Counted from the stretch's first letter, positions 6,304-14,244 are shown. The stretch: DNA of 16,994 nucleotides from Pseudomonadota bacterium (GCA_023394655.1 JAEXAG010000015.1:1-16994), one strand, 5' to 3'. Numbers and translations are program-made. The notes: generated from the letters alone by a model not told the origin.

Positions 6304-7986
6304 TCACCCCGCATCCCCCTGTCCGTCCAGCCCCTTCCGGGCCAGCCAGACCACGGGCAGCAGACCGACCGCGACGATCAACAGCCCGGCCAGCGCACCT
6401 TCTTCGTAGGTGCCGCGCGAGGCTTCGGCGTACAGCCAGGTGGAAAGCGTTTCGAAGTTGAGCGGCCGCAGCATCAGGGTGGCGGGCAGCTCCTTCATGG
6501 CATCGACCAGCACCAGCAGCGCCGCCGCGGCGATCGCCGGCCGCAGCATCGGCAGGTGCACGCGCCACAGACGCCCCCAGCCGCCTTCGCCCAGCGAAGC
6601 CGCGGCCTGGTCCAGCGAGGCGGGCACGCGCGCGAAGCCGGCATCCAGCGTGCCGGCGGAAATGGCCAGGAAACGCAGGGTGTAGGCGATCACCAGCGCG
6701 CTCACCGAACCCATCAGGAGCGCGCGACCGAAGATCGCGTCGATCGCCCCGAACACGGTCAACAGGCCGATCGCCAGCACCGTGCCGGGCAGCGCATAGC
6801 CCAGTGTGGAAACACGGAACGCGACCTGCGCGCGGTTGAAGGCGCGCCGCTGCTGCGCCACCCGCAACGCCCACGCCAACGCCAGCCCGACCGCCACCGC
6901 GACCAGCGTCGCCAGCAGCCCGACCTTGAGCGTGTTGCCCATCGCCGCCAGCAGCGCGGCCGAGGGCCGGTTGCCCTCAAGCAAGCGCTGCATGGCCTGC
7001 CAGCCCAGGTGCAGCGCCGGCAGGATGAAGCCGAGCAAGACCGGCAGGAAAGCCAGCAGCGCCGCCATCGCGGCACGACGTCCAGCCAGGCGCTCCGGCT
7101 GGATGCCGCGCAGGCGCTGGCCGGCACCGGCAAAGCGCTGGCGCCGGCGGCCATGCCGCTCGATGGCGATCAGGAGCAGCACCAGTGCCAGCAAGGCGAG
7201 CGCGATCTGCGCCGCGCCGGCCAGATCGCCACGGGTCACCCAGGTGGTGTGGATGGCGACGGTCAGCGTCTGCACGCCGAGGAACTCCGATGCGCCGATG
7301 TCGTTGAGCGTTTCCAGCAGCACCAGCGCCACGCCCACCGCCAGCGCCGGGCGCGCCATCGGCAGCACCAGCCGCCAGAACACCGCGCGCCGGCCCAGCC
7401 CGAGCATCCGCCCGGCCTCGATCAGGCCCGCCGACTGGGTGCTGAAAAGCGCCCGGCAAGTCAGGTACACATAGGGATACAGCACCAGACTGAGCAGGAC
7501 GATGGCCAACGCGATCCCGCGCAGGTCCGGCAGGCGCCACTCGCGCGGGCTGTCGAAGCCGAACAGCCAGCGCAGTCCGCCCTGCAGCGGCCCCAGCGGG
7601 TGCAGCAGGTCGATGTAGGCATAGGCGACGATGTAGGTAGGCACCGCCAGCGGCAGCAGCAGCATCCAGCCCATCAGGTCGCGGCCGGGAAAACGGTAGG
7701 CCGATACCAGCCAGGCGCTGCCGACCCCGATCGCGCCCGAGAGCACGCCGACGCCGGCCAGCAACAGCAGCGTGTTGAAGGCCGAGCGCGGCAGCACGTG
7801 CTGGGCCAGGTGCGACCACAGCCCTTCGCTGCCGTGCAGGGCCACCCATGCCAGCGCCGCCACCGGCAGCAGGCACAGCGCCGCCGCCAGATAGAGCATC
7901 AGCCGCCAGCCACCGAGGCCGGCACCACTGCCGTCACGGCGCAGGCGCGCGACGGCGGGAAGCGGGAGGGCGTCGGTGGCGGACAT
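6304..7986 (-). CDS. Iron(III)-type ABC transporter permease, two fused permease domains
   Basis: This 560-residue inner-membrane protein contains two BPD_transp-type permease units in one chain, as in FbpB and ThiP. About a dozen hydrophobic segments are visible. Each half carries an EAA-like loop that docks the ATPase: EAGRMLGLG...VFWRLVLP starting at residue 190, and DQAAASLGEGGWGRLWRVHLP starting at 459. The segment ALPLAVPTYIVAYAY-like region near 110-125 and LETLNDIGASEFLGVQTL near 235-250 are typical of iron(III) permeases. It begins nine bases after the binding-protein stop, so the genes are co-transcribed. Length is normal for the fused type. The iron substrate is inferred from the binding protein and the Fur-like site. 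Confidence 0.92.
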   Translation of the reverse strand: MSATDALPLPAVARLRRDGSGAGLGGWRLMLYLAAALCLLPVAALAWVALHGSEGLWSHLAQHVLPRSAFNTLLLLAGVGVLSGAIGVGSAWLVSAYRFPGRDLMGWMLLLPLAVPTYIVAYAYIDLLHPLGPLQGGLRWLFGFDSPREWRLPDLRGIALAIVLLSLVLYPYVYLTCRALFSTQSAGLIEAGRMLGLGRRAVFWRLVLPMARPALAVGVALVLLETLNDIGASEFLGVQTLTVAIHTTWVTRGDLAGAAQIALALLALVLLLIAIERHGRRRQRFAGAGQRLRGIQPERLAGRRAAMAALLAFLPVLLGFILPALHLGWQAMQRLLEGNRPSAALLAAMGNTLKVGLLATLVAVAVGLALAWALRVAQQRRAFNRAQVAFRVSTLGYALPGTVLAIGLLTVFGAIDAIFGRALLMGSVSALVIAYTLRFLAISAGTLDAGFARVPASLDQAAASLGEGGWGRLWRVHLPMLRPAIAAAALLVLVDAMKELPATLMLRPLNFETLSTWLYAEASRGTYEEGALAGLLIVAVGLLPVVWLARKGLDGQGDAG

Positions 7987-7995
7987 CGCGGCGGG

Positions 7996-9063
7996 TTACT
8001 GGTCGAAACCGACCTTGTCGACCAGCGCGCTGGCCTCGCGGCGGTGCTTGTGGATCTCGCCGAGCGCGAGCGCATCGACCTGCATCGGGCCGATCGCCTC
8101 GATCACCGGATCCAGCGCCACGCCGGCTTTCACCGGATATTCGTAGTTGGCCTTGGCATACAGCGCCTGGGCCTCGTCGGACACCAGATATTCGAGCAGG
8201 CGGATCGCGTCCTCGCGGTGCGGGGCGTTGCGGGCCAGCGCCGCGCCGCTGATGTTGACGTGGGTACCGCCGCCGGCGAACACCGGGCGCACCACCTGGA
8301 TCGCATCGCCCCACTGGCGCTGCTCGCTGCCGGGCTCGGCGTTCTTCATGCGGCCGACGTAATAGGTATTGGCCACGCCGATGTCGCAGATCCCGGCGAG
8401 GATGTCGCGGGCGACATCGCGGTCGCCGCCGGCCGGCTTGCGCGCCAGGTTGGCCTTCATGCCGCCCAGCCACGCTTCGGTCTTCGCGGCGCCGGCGTGG
8501 GCGATCATCGCCGACACCAGGCTGGTGTTGTACGGGTGCTGGCCGGAACGGATGCACAGCTTGCCCTTGTATTCGGGCCTGGCCAGGTCCTCGTAGGTGA
8601 AACCGGCCGGGATCTTCATGTCCTTGTCGGCATAGACCACGCGGTCACGCAGCGAGAGCGCGAACCATTCGCCGCCGGCGCCGCGCAGGTGGGCGGGGAT
8701 CGCCGCATCCAGCACCGCCGATTGCACCGGCTGCACCAGCCCGGCATCCACCAGATCCAGCAGGTTGCCGGTGTCCACGGTCATCAGGATGTCCGCGCCC
8801 GAGCGCTCGCCTTCGGCCTTCAGGCGCTCCTGCAGCCCGTCCTTGAGGAACACGGTATTGACCTTGATGCCGGTTTCCCGGGTGAAGGCATCCAGCAGCG
8901 GCTGGATCAGGCCCGGTTCGCGGGTGGTGTAGAGATTGACTTCGCCACCGGCCTGCGCCGTTTGCGGAGCACCCGCGGCGGCCGGTGCTTCGGGGCTGGA
9001 AGGGCTGCAGGCGGCAAGGGCGAGCAGGCAGGACGACAGCAGCAGGCGGGGCATGAGGCGCAT
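7996..9063 (-). CDS. Fe(3+) ABC transporter substrate-binding lipoprotein (FutA/FbpA-like)
   Basis: This 355-residue periplasmic binding protein delivers ferric iron to the permease. The lipoprotein signal ends in LAAC, with Cys19 lipidated, followed by an Ala/Pro/Ser spacer. The mature part opens with EVNLYTTREPGL. Likely iron-ligand tyrosines are present: Y178 in SGQHPYNTS, and Y234/Y235 in NTYYVG, the tyrosine pair typical of this family. The N-terminal motif has Y45 but TRE in place of the SRHY of cyanobacterial FutA, so that histidine ligand is absent. The ATG at 9063 gives the best signal peptide; a TTG at 9081 would add six residues. Expression is probably iron-repressed, since the promoter lies inside a Fur-like box. 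Confidence 0.9.
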   Translation of the reverse strand: MRLMPRLLLSSCLLALAACSPSSPEAPAAAGAPQTAQAGGEVNLYTTREPGLIQPLLDAFTRETGIKVNTVFLKDGLQERLKAEGERSGADILMTVDTGNLLDLVDAGLVQPVQSAVLDAAIPAHLRGAGGEWFALSLRDRVVYADKDMKIPAGFTYEDLARPEYKGKLCIRSGQHPYNTSLVSAMIAHAGAAKTEAWLGGMKANLARKPAGGDRDVARDILAGICDIGVANTYYVGRMKNAEPGSEQRQWGDAIQVVRPVFAGGGTHVNISGAALARNAPHREDAIRLLEYLVSDEAQALYAKANYEYPVKAGVALDPVIEAIGPMQVDALALGEIHKHRREASALVDKVGFDQ

Positions 9064-9089
9064 GGGGGTTATCGGGAACAAGGGTGTTA

Positions 9090-9106
9090 TTGAGAATTAT
9101 ACTCAA
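9090..9106. promoter_or_regulatory. Putative Fur box of the iron ABC operon
   Basis: TTGAGAATTATACTCAA has 5-bp arms TTGAG/CTCAA around an A/T core. It resembles the 7-1-7 Fur pattern with GAGAAT-type half sites used in Xanthomonas and Pseudomonas. It encloses the -10 box of the downstream iron-uptake operon, so iron-loaded Fur bound here would block RNA polymerase. Sequence and position are seen directly; Fur binding is inference from the consensus and the gene function. Confidence 0.75.
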
Positions 9107-9123
9107 CTGCAAATCCGCGCCAA
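9096..9123 (-). promoter_or_regulatory. Promoter of the iron ABC operon
   Basis: On the minus strand a perfect TATAAT (9101-9096) is preceded, after 16 bases, by TTGGCG (9123-9118), which matches TTGACA at four of six positions. Transcription would begin near 9089, giving a leader of about 25 bases before the ATG at 9063. It lies in the short gap after the mutS stop, where I see no terminator, so some read-through from mutS is also possible. Confidence 0.72.
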
Positions 9124-9131
9124 CATTTTTC

Positions 9132-11759
9132 TCAGGCCAGCGATTTCAGCCGGTAGAGCGCCTCCAGCGCCTGCCGCGGGGTCAACTCGTCCGGCTCGAT
9201 GCCCGCCAATGCCTCCAGCGCCGCGTTGTCCGGCGCGAACAAGCCGATCTGCTGCGGCGCGTCCAGCGCTTCGGCGGTCAGGGGCGCGGAAGGTTTCGCC
9301 TGTCCGCCCTGCTCCAGCTCGGCCAGCCGCGCCCGTGCGGAACGGACCACGCTCTTCGGCAGGCCGGCAAGGGAGGCCACCTGCAGCCCGAAGCTGCGAT
9401 TGGCCGGACCTTCCTTCACCGCATGCATGAACACCAGCGAATCGCCATGCTCCACCGCATCCAGATGCACGTTGCGGATGCCGCTGCCCGGCTGCGCCAG
9501 CGCGGTCAGCTCGAAGTAATGGGTGGCGAACAGCGTGTAACTGCGATTTTCCCCGGCCAGATGGCGCGCGCAGGCATCGGCCAGCGCCAGGCCATCGTAG
9601 GTGGAGGTACCGCGCCCGATCTCGTCCATCAGCACCAACGAATTCGGGGTGGCGTGATGCAGGATGTAGCTGGTTTCCGACATCTCCACCATGAAGGTGG
9701 ACTGGCCCTTGGCGAGATCGTCGCCGGCGCCGATGCGGGTGAGGATGCGGTCGATCGGCCCGATCTCGGCGCGCGCGGCCGGCACGAAACTGCCGATGTG
9801 CGCCAGCAGCACGATCAGCGCGTTCTGGCGCATGTAGGTGGACTTGCCGCCCATGTTCGGGCCGGTGATCACCAGCATCCGGGTTTCGTCGTCCAACCGC
9901 AGGTCGTTCGGGGTGAAGGGCGCATCGCGCACCGCCTCCACCACCGGGTGGCGCCCGCCCTCGATCCACAATGCGGGCTCTTTCGAAAGCCGCGGCCGCG
10001 ACCAGTCCAGCATCTCGGCCCGCTCGGCGAAGCCGGCAAAGACGTCCAGCTCGGCCAGCGCCGCCGCGCAATCCCGCAGCGGCGCCAGGTGTTCGCCGAG
10101 CCGGTCCAGCACCCGTTCGTAAAGAAGCTTCTCTCGCGCCAGCGAGCGTTCGCGCGCGGACAGCACCTTGTCCTCGAACGCCTTGAGCTCCTCGGTGATG
10201 TAGCGCTCGGCGTTGGCCAGCGTCTGCCGCCGCGTGTAATGCACCGGCGCCTTGCCGGCATGCACCTTGCCCATTTCGATGTAGTAGCCGTGCACGCGGT
10301 TGTAGCCGACCTTGAGCGTGGCGATGCCGGTGGCCTCGCGTTCGCGCGCCTCCAGTTCCACCAGGAAGCGGTCGGCATTCGTGGACAGCCGGCGCAGTTC
10401 GTCGAGCTCGGCGTCGAAGCCTTCCGCGATCACCCCGCCATCGCGGGCCAGCACCGGCGGCTGCGCGACCACCGCGGCGGCGAGGTATTCGGCATTCGCC
10501 GCATGTTCGCCCAACGCATCGGAAAGCGCCGCCAGCCGCGGCGAATCGATGCCGGACACCTTCGCGCGAATCGCCGGCAGCGCCAGCAGCGCATCGCGCA
10601 GGGTGGAGAGATCACGCGGGCGGGCGCTGCGCAGCGCCACCCGGGTGAGGATGCGCTCGACATCGCCGATGCCGCGGAACGCCTCGCGCAGCGGTTCGTG
10701 CAGCGCGGCATCCAGCAGGGCCTGCACCGCCTGCAAGCGGCCCTCGACCACCTCGCGGCTGCGCAGGGGCCGATGCAGCCAGCGCCGCAGCAGGCGTCCG
10801 CCCATCGGGGTCACGCTGGAATCGAGCACGCCCAGCAAGGTGTGGCGGACATCCCCGTCGATGCGCGAATCCAGCTCCAGGTGGCGGCGAGTGGCGGCAT
10901 TCATCGCGATGGCGCCATCACCGGATTCCATGGAGATCGCGGTCAGGTGCGGCAATTGCTGCTTCTGCGTTTCCTCGACATAGCCGAGCAGCGCACCGGC
11001 CGCGGCGATCGCCAGCGGCGATTCCTCGATGCCGAAACCGGAAAGGTCATGCACGCCGAAGAAAGCCAGCAGCTTGCGGCGCGCGGCATCGGCATCGAAC
11101 AGCCACGGCGCGCGGCGGCGCAGTCCGGGCCGGCTTTCCACGCTGGCCGGCCAGCCGGCTTCGTCGGCCACCAGCACCTCGGCCGGTTCCAGTCGCGCCA
11201 GCTCGGCTTCCAGCGCGTCGTCACTGTCCACCTGGGACACATGGAAACGCCCGCCGGCCAGATCCGCCCAGGCCAGCCCGTAGCCGGACTTGCCGCGTGC
11301 CACCGCCATCAGCAGGGTGTCGCGGCGATCCTGCAGCAATGCCTCGTCGGTCACGGTGCCGGGGGTGACGATCCGCACCACCTTGCGCTCCACGAGCCCC
11401 CTGGAGGCCGCCGGATCCCCCACCTGTTCGCAGATCGCCACCGATTCGCCCAGCGCCACCAGACGCGCCAGGTAGCCTTCGCAGGCATGATGCGGCACGC
11501 CGGCCATCGGGATCGGCTGGCCGGCACTCATCCCGCGCTGGGTCAGGGTCAGGTCCAGCAGCCGCGCCGCCTTGCGCGCATCGTCGTAGAACAGCTCGTA
11601 GAAATCGCCCATCCGGAAGAACAGCAGCACGTCAGGGTGCTCGGCCTTCGCGGTCAGGAACTGGCGCATGAGCGGCGTATGCGCGGACAGGTCGGGGCTC
11701 GCAACCGCGGCACCGGCGGGGGACGGGCTGTTGGGAGACATTCGTTTCTGGGTATCCAT
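9132..11759 (-). CDS. mutS: DNA mismatch repair protein MutS
   Basis: This 875-residue protein finds base mismatches and small loops and recruits MutL. The mismatch-reading motif is intact (RMGDFYELF, with F53-Y54-E55). The ATPase has Walker [10 protein letters not shown] (633-641), Walker [16 protein letters not shown] and the ATHYFELT segment. The C terminus ([17 protein letters not shown]) is the helical dimer/tetramer-forming tail also found at the end of E. coli MutS (853 residues), so the protein is complete. The start is not certain: the ATG at 11759 is used, but an ATG at 11741 would also precede the conserved HTPLMRQFL region, and neither has a good ribosome site. It is divergent from pncC and lies upstream of the iron operon on the same strand. 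Confidence 0.96.
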   Translation of the reverse strand: MDTQKRMSPNSPSPAGAAVASPDLSAHTPLMRQFLTAKAEHPDVLLFFRMGDFYELFYDDARKAARLLDLTLTQRGMSAGQPIPMAGVPHHACEGYLARLVALGESVAICEQVGDPAASRGLVERKVVRIVTPGTVTDEALLQDRRDTLLMAVARGKSGYGLAWADLAGGRFHVSQVDSDDALEAELARLEPAEVLVADEAGWPASVESRPGLRRRAPWLFDADAARRKLLAFFGVHDLSGFGIEESPLAIAAAGALLGYVEETQKQQLPHLTAISMESGDGAIAMNAATRRHLELDSRIDGDVRHTLLGVLDSSVTPMGGRLLRRWLHRPLRSREVVEGRLQAVQALLDAALHEPLREAFRGIGDVERILTRVALRSARPRDLSTLRDALLALPAIRAKVSGIDSPRLAALSDALGEHAANAEYLAAAVVAQPPVLARDGGVIAEGFDAELDELRRLSTNADRFLVELEAREREATGIATLKVGYNRVHGYYIEMGKVHAGKAPVHYTRRQTLANAERYITEELKAFEDKVLSARERSLAREKLLYERVLDRLGEHLAPLRDCAAALAELDVFAGFAERAEMLDWSRPRLSKEPALWIEGGRHPVVEAVRDAPFTPNDLRLDDETRMLVITGPNMGGKSTYMRQNALIVLLAHIGSFVPAARAEIGPIDRILTRIGAGDDLAKGQSTFMVEMSETSYILHHATPNSLVLMDEIGRGTSTYDGLALADACARHLAGENRSYTLFATHYFELTALAQPGSGIRNVHLDAVEHGDSLVFMHAVKEGPANRSFGLQVASLAGLPKSVVRSARARLAELEQGGQAKPSAPLTAEALDAPQQIGLFAPDNAALEALAGIEPDELTPRQALEALYRLKSLA

Positions 11760-11831
11760 CGGGGAAGCCGGCGGGTCCTCCGGCGGTTGCTGGCCCGGTC
11801 GGCGCAACCGCGCGAGAATGCGGGGAACCCG

Positions 11832-11841
11832 AAACTAGTTT
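11832..11841. promoter_or_regulatory. Symmetric -10 candidate between mutS and pncC
   Basis: AAACTAGTTT is a perfect 10-bp palindrome in the 87-base divergent gap. Each strand reads TAGTTT, which keeps the key T-A-----T positions of a -10 box. On the plus strand it ends five bases before the pncC ATG, so a transcript starting at the usual distance would begin at or next to the start codon. On the minus strand it would give mutS a leader of about 65 bases. No convincing -35 is visible on either side. Confidence 0.4.
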
Positions 11842-11846
11842 GCCCG

Positions 11847-12338
11847 ATGCCCATTCCCACCGATACCGAACTCGACGCCCTCGCCCGCGAGCTGGGCGAA
11901 TCCCTGCGTCGCCGCCACGACCTGCTGGCCACCGCGGAAAGCTGCACCGGCGGCTGGATCGCCAAATGCGTCACCGCCATCGCCGGTTCCTCCGAGTGGT
12001 TCGCATGCGGCATCGTCGCCTACAGCTACGAAGCCAAGCAGGCGCTGCTGGGCGTGCGCCCGCAGACCCTGGAAGAACATGGCGCGGTCAGCCGCGAATG
12101 CGTGGTGGAGATGGTCTCCGGCGCGCTGGCCAACTCCGGTGCCAGCGTGGCGGTGGCGGTCACCGGCATCGCCGGGCCGGGCGGCGGCAGCGAGGAAAAG
12201 CCGGTCGGCACGGTCTGGATCGGCTGGAAGCGACGCGGCGGCTACACCCGCGCCGAGGCTTTCCATTTCGATGGCGACCGCGATGCCGTGCGCCGGCAAA
12301 CCGTGGAATGCGCGATGCGCGGGCTGCTGGCCGACTGA
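11847..12338 (+). CDS. pncC: Nicotinamide-nucleotide amidohydrolase PncC (CinA C-terminal family)
   Basis: This 163-residue enzyme corresponds to the C-terminal domain of CinA. It deamidates nicotinamide mononucleotide to nicotinic acid mononucleotide in NAD recycling. The hallmark AESCTGG (30-36) supplies the active-site serine, and TGIAGPGGG (106-114) is followed by the usual EEKPVGTVWIG. Length matches stand-alone PncC, with no MoCF-like N-terminal domain. There is no Shine-Dalgarno before the ATG, and a -10-like TAGTTT ends five bases upstream, suggesting a leaderless or near-leaderless mRNA. In Pseudomonas the homologue lies between mutS and recA; here mutS is adjacent, but recA and lexA do not follow. 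Confidence 0.93.
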   Translation: MPIPTDTELDALARELGESLRRRHDLLATAESCTGGWIAKCVTAIAGSSEWFACGIVAYSYEAKQALLGVRPQTLEEHGAVSRECVVEMVSGALANSGASVAVAVTGIAGPGGGSEEKPVGTVWIGWKRRGGYTRAEAFHFDGDRDAVRRQTVECAMRGLLAD

Positions 12339-12360
12339 TCGCGCGGATCCGCCCCGCCGC

Positions 12361-12390
12361 ATACACAAAACGTCAACATTGTTGTATAAG
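12361..12390 (+). promoter_or_regulatory. A/T-rich promoter with inverted repeat ahead of the HNH gene
   Basis: This is a sharply A/T-rich island in GC-rich DNA. TATAAG (12385-12390) is a good -10 box ending 11 bases before the HNH start. Immediately upstream, CAACATTGTTG (12374-12384) is a 5-1-5 inverted repeat lying in the -35/-10 spacer. A looser pair ATACA (12361-12365) / TGTAT (12383-12387) spans the site. No TTGACA-like -35 is seen. The arrangement suggests a repressor-controlled promoter; it does not match the known Xanthomonas LexA box (TTAG-N6-TACTA). Confidence 0.5.
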
Positions 12391-12401
12391 CTGTCATTCC
12401 G

Positions 12402-13067
12402 ATGGGAATGGATAGCGCAACGCTACACCTCGGTACCGGCTCCGACCCGAGCCCGGTCATCCCGGATTTTTCCCCGGACCTCCCGCTCGTCCCCCGCCCG
12501 TCCACCCTGCGCTTCCTGGCGCTGGATGCCCATGGCCGCGCGCTGGAGTGGATCCGCTGGCAGGATGCCGCCTGCCTCTACGCCCGCGATGCCGTCGCCT
12601 GGACGCTCGGCGATCCCTGCCTGACCGTGCGCGGCGGCATCTCCCGGCTCACCGGCGAACGCAGCCGGCTGGCCCTGCATCCGATCGTCGCCGCTCGCGG
12701 CCATGCCCGCGGTCGCGCCGTCGATCCGACGCCCGCGCTCACCAATGCCTCGCTGTTCGCCCGCGATGCCCACCTCTGCCTCTACTGCGGCGAGCGCCCC
12801 TCGCGCCAGCACCTCACCCGCGACCACGTCCTGCCGACCTCGCGTGGCGGCGCCGATTGCTGGGAAAACGTCGTCACCGCCTGTTTCCACTGCAATTCGC
12901 GCAAGGGCAACCGCACCCCGCAGCAGGCCGGGATGCCGCTGCTCGCGGTGCCCTACCGCCCGAGCTGGATCGAGCACCTGATCCTCTCCAACCGCAACAT
13001 CCTCGCCGACCAGATGGAGTTCCTGCGCGCGCAGATGCCGCGGCGTCCGCGCGGCCTGCCCGGCTGA
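12402..13067 (+). CDS. HNH endonuclease family protein
   Basis: This 221-residue protein has a classic zinc-stabilised HNH (beta-beta-alpha metal) nuclease core at about residues 126-170. The first zinc pair is C126-L-Y-C129, then R-D141-H142 with the catalytic histidine, then GGADCWEN156, then the second pair C161-F-H-C164 followed by N165. The N-terminal 100 residues are family-specific with no known domain. The C terminus carries IEHLILSNRNILADQMEFL, which I associate with a widely conserved proteobacterial HNH family of unknown role. All catalytic residues appear intact. There is no methylase or defence partner beside it, so a housekeeping DNA-processing role is as likely as restriction. 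An ATG two codons later (12408) is an alternative start. Confidence 0.87.
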   Translation: MGMDSATLHLGTGSDPSPVIPDFSPDLPLVPRPSTLRFLALDAHGRALEWIRWQDAACLYARDAVAWTLGDPCLTVRGGISRLTGERSRLALHPIVAARGHARGRAVDPTPALTNASLFARDAHLCLYCGERPSRQHLTRDHVLPTSRGGADCWENVVTACFHCNSRKGNRTPQQAGMPLLAVPYRPSWIEHLILSNRNILADQMEFLRAQMPRRPRGLPG

Positions 13068-13104
13068 ACCCGGGCGCGCGTTTCCGCTGGCCGCCGCGCT
13101 CGGA

Positions 13105-13132
13105 TACACTCGCCCAATTCCAGCGGCGAAGG
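13105..13132 (+). promoter_or_regulatory. Promoter -10 and ribosome site of the 13139 gene
   Basis: TACACT (13105-13110) is a -10 candidate giving a leader of about 22 bases. GAAGG (13128-13132) lies six bases before the ATG at 13139 and supports that start over earlier in-frame codons, which would run back through the HNH gene. Confidence 0.5.
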
Positions 13133-13138
13133 CGAGCA

Positions 13139-14197
13139 ATGATCAACTCCGTGGGTTTCACCGGCATGGACACCAGCACCCGCGAGGAGCTGAGCCACGC
13201 CTTCGCGATGAGCGCGATGCGCCTGGGTCTGAAGCTGGAGGAAGCCGACAGCGACCAGGCCGACATCGTCGTCGTCGACATGGACAGCCTGTACGGGCCG
13301 ATGAGCTGGATGCAGCTGCACAATGCCGGCCGCAAGGTGATCGGCTACAGCCGTTCCTCGCGCAGCCAGGCCGATCACACGCTGGTGCGACCGCTGGAAG
13401 AATCCGCGCTGGACGCCCTGCTCGGCGGGCTCGGCCTCCAGCAAAACGTTGTCGCCGCGCCGGCAGCCGCAGGCGGGGAAGCCTCCGTTCCGCCGGCCGC
13501 AACATCCGCCCCGGCCGCGCCGGCGATCGAGGAACCGGCACCACCGGTCGCGGCGGTCGAAGCCGCCCCCGAAACGATTCCCGAAGCCGCGCCTGCCCCC
13601 GAACCAGAGCCCGAGCCGGAACCGGAGCCTGTCCGCGAAATGACGCTCGGCAAATGGCTGGCCAGCGGACGCCTGCAGGGCCGCCTGCGCTACTCGCCCG
13701 AGGGTGCGCAGCCGGTCTTCATCGACACGGCCGCCGCGCAGTACCACGGCCCGGCCACCCTGAAGCCCCTGCAGGCACTGGTTTCGGCCCGTGTCGATGA
13801 GAGTGCGTTCGCTCCGCTCGATGAGGCGGCCTGGCAGGCCGGCATCGCGCCGCTGGGTGCCGCCCAGCCGCTTTCGCGCCTGACGTGGTTTGCCGGGCTG
13901 ATGGCCGGCGAAGGCCGGATCCTGCCGCCGCACGATCCCGAAGGCCGTTACAAGCTGGAAAAGTGGCTGCAGACCGAACGCGAGTTCCCCAAGCACTTCC
14001 GCATTTCCACCGCGATGATGAAAGGCCCGGCCACCGTCGCCGAAATCGCGCAGGCGGCGAACGTCAGCGAGGCGGAAACCGCCGATTTCATCAACGCCTG
14101 CCTCGCCACCGGCGTCGCCCAGCCGGTGCTGCCCGAGCCCGAACCTGTTCCCGACACTTCGCGCACCGGCCTGCTGAACCGCCTGCGCGGCCGCTGA
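13139..14197 (+). CDS. Uncharacterised protein: receiver-like N domain, EP-rich linker, C-terminal helix-turn-helix-like domain
   Basis: I do not recognise this 352-residue protein as a named family. Residues 1-97 look like a degenerate receiver-type alpha/beta domain: hydrophobic strand ADIVVVDMDSLYGP with paired aspartates, then a strand GRKVIGYSRSS. A long linker (about 104-167) is rich in Ala, Pro and Glu and ends in five EP dipeptides. The C-terminal part (168-352) starts MTLGKWLASGRLQGRLRY, has a mixed middle region, and contains a winged-helix-like segment (about 285-330: MKGPATVAEIAQAANVSEAETADFINACL). It ends in a second Pro/Glu stretch and a basic RTGLLNRLRGR tail. There is no signal peptide or membrane helix, so it is probably cytoplasmic. 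A GAAGG ribosome site fixes the start. It could be a signalling scaffold or regulator; that is inference. Confidence 0.8.
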   Translation: MINSVGFTGMDTSTREELSHAFAMSAMRLGLKLEEADSDQADIVVVDMDSLYGPMSWMQLHNAGRKVIGYSRSSRSQADHTLVRPLEESALDALLGGLGLQQNVVAAPAAAGGEASVPPAATSAPAAPAIEEPAPPVAAVEAAPETIPEAAPAPEPEPEPEPEPVREMTLGKWLASGRLQGRLRYSPEGAQPVFIDTAAAQYHGPATLKPLQALVSARVDESAFAPLDEAAWQAGIAPLGAAQPLSRLTWFAGLMAGEGRILPPHDPEGRYKLEKWLQTEREFPKHFRISTAMMKGPATVAEIAQAANVSEAETADFINACLATGVAQPVLPEPEPVPDTSRTGLLNRLRGR

Positions 14198-14212
14198 GCA
14201 AGGGCGACTTCA

Positions 14213-14240
14213 CGCCGGCGCGACGCAGCGCCGGCGCGAC
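14213..14240. repeat. Tandem 12-bp direct repeat that also forms a hairpin, upstream of dxs
   Basis: CGCCGGCGCGAC occurs exactly at 14213-14224 and again at 14229-14240, a 16-base period with spacer GCAG. Because the unit starts with the palindrome CGCCGGCG, the same bases also form a perfect 9-bp stem: CGCCGGCGC (14213-14221) with GCGCCGGCG (14228-14236), loop GACGCA. It begins 15 bases after the preceding stop codon and ends four bases before the dxs -10 box, where a -35 element should be. It may be a terminator stem for the upstream gene, an operator, or both. Confidence 0.6.
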
Positions 14241-14244
14241 CGCG

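Noticed and set aside
5758..9093. 1111-codon plus-strand open frame opposite the iron ABC operon
   Set aside because: It spans three well-defined minus-strand genes and yields an Arg/Gln/His-rich artificial product.
9084..12338. 1084-codon plus-strand open frame covering mutS and running into pncC
   Set aside because: Everything before 11847 is the antisense of mutS, whose motifs are complete. The frame is open only because of GC codon bias. The pncC part is real and begins at 11847, so there is no fusion.
12361..12390. LexA box ahead of the HNH gene
   Set aside because: The inverted repeat does not match the Xanthomonas TTAG-N6-TACTA or the E. coli CTGT-N8-ACAG pattern, so damage control is not claimed.
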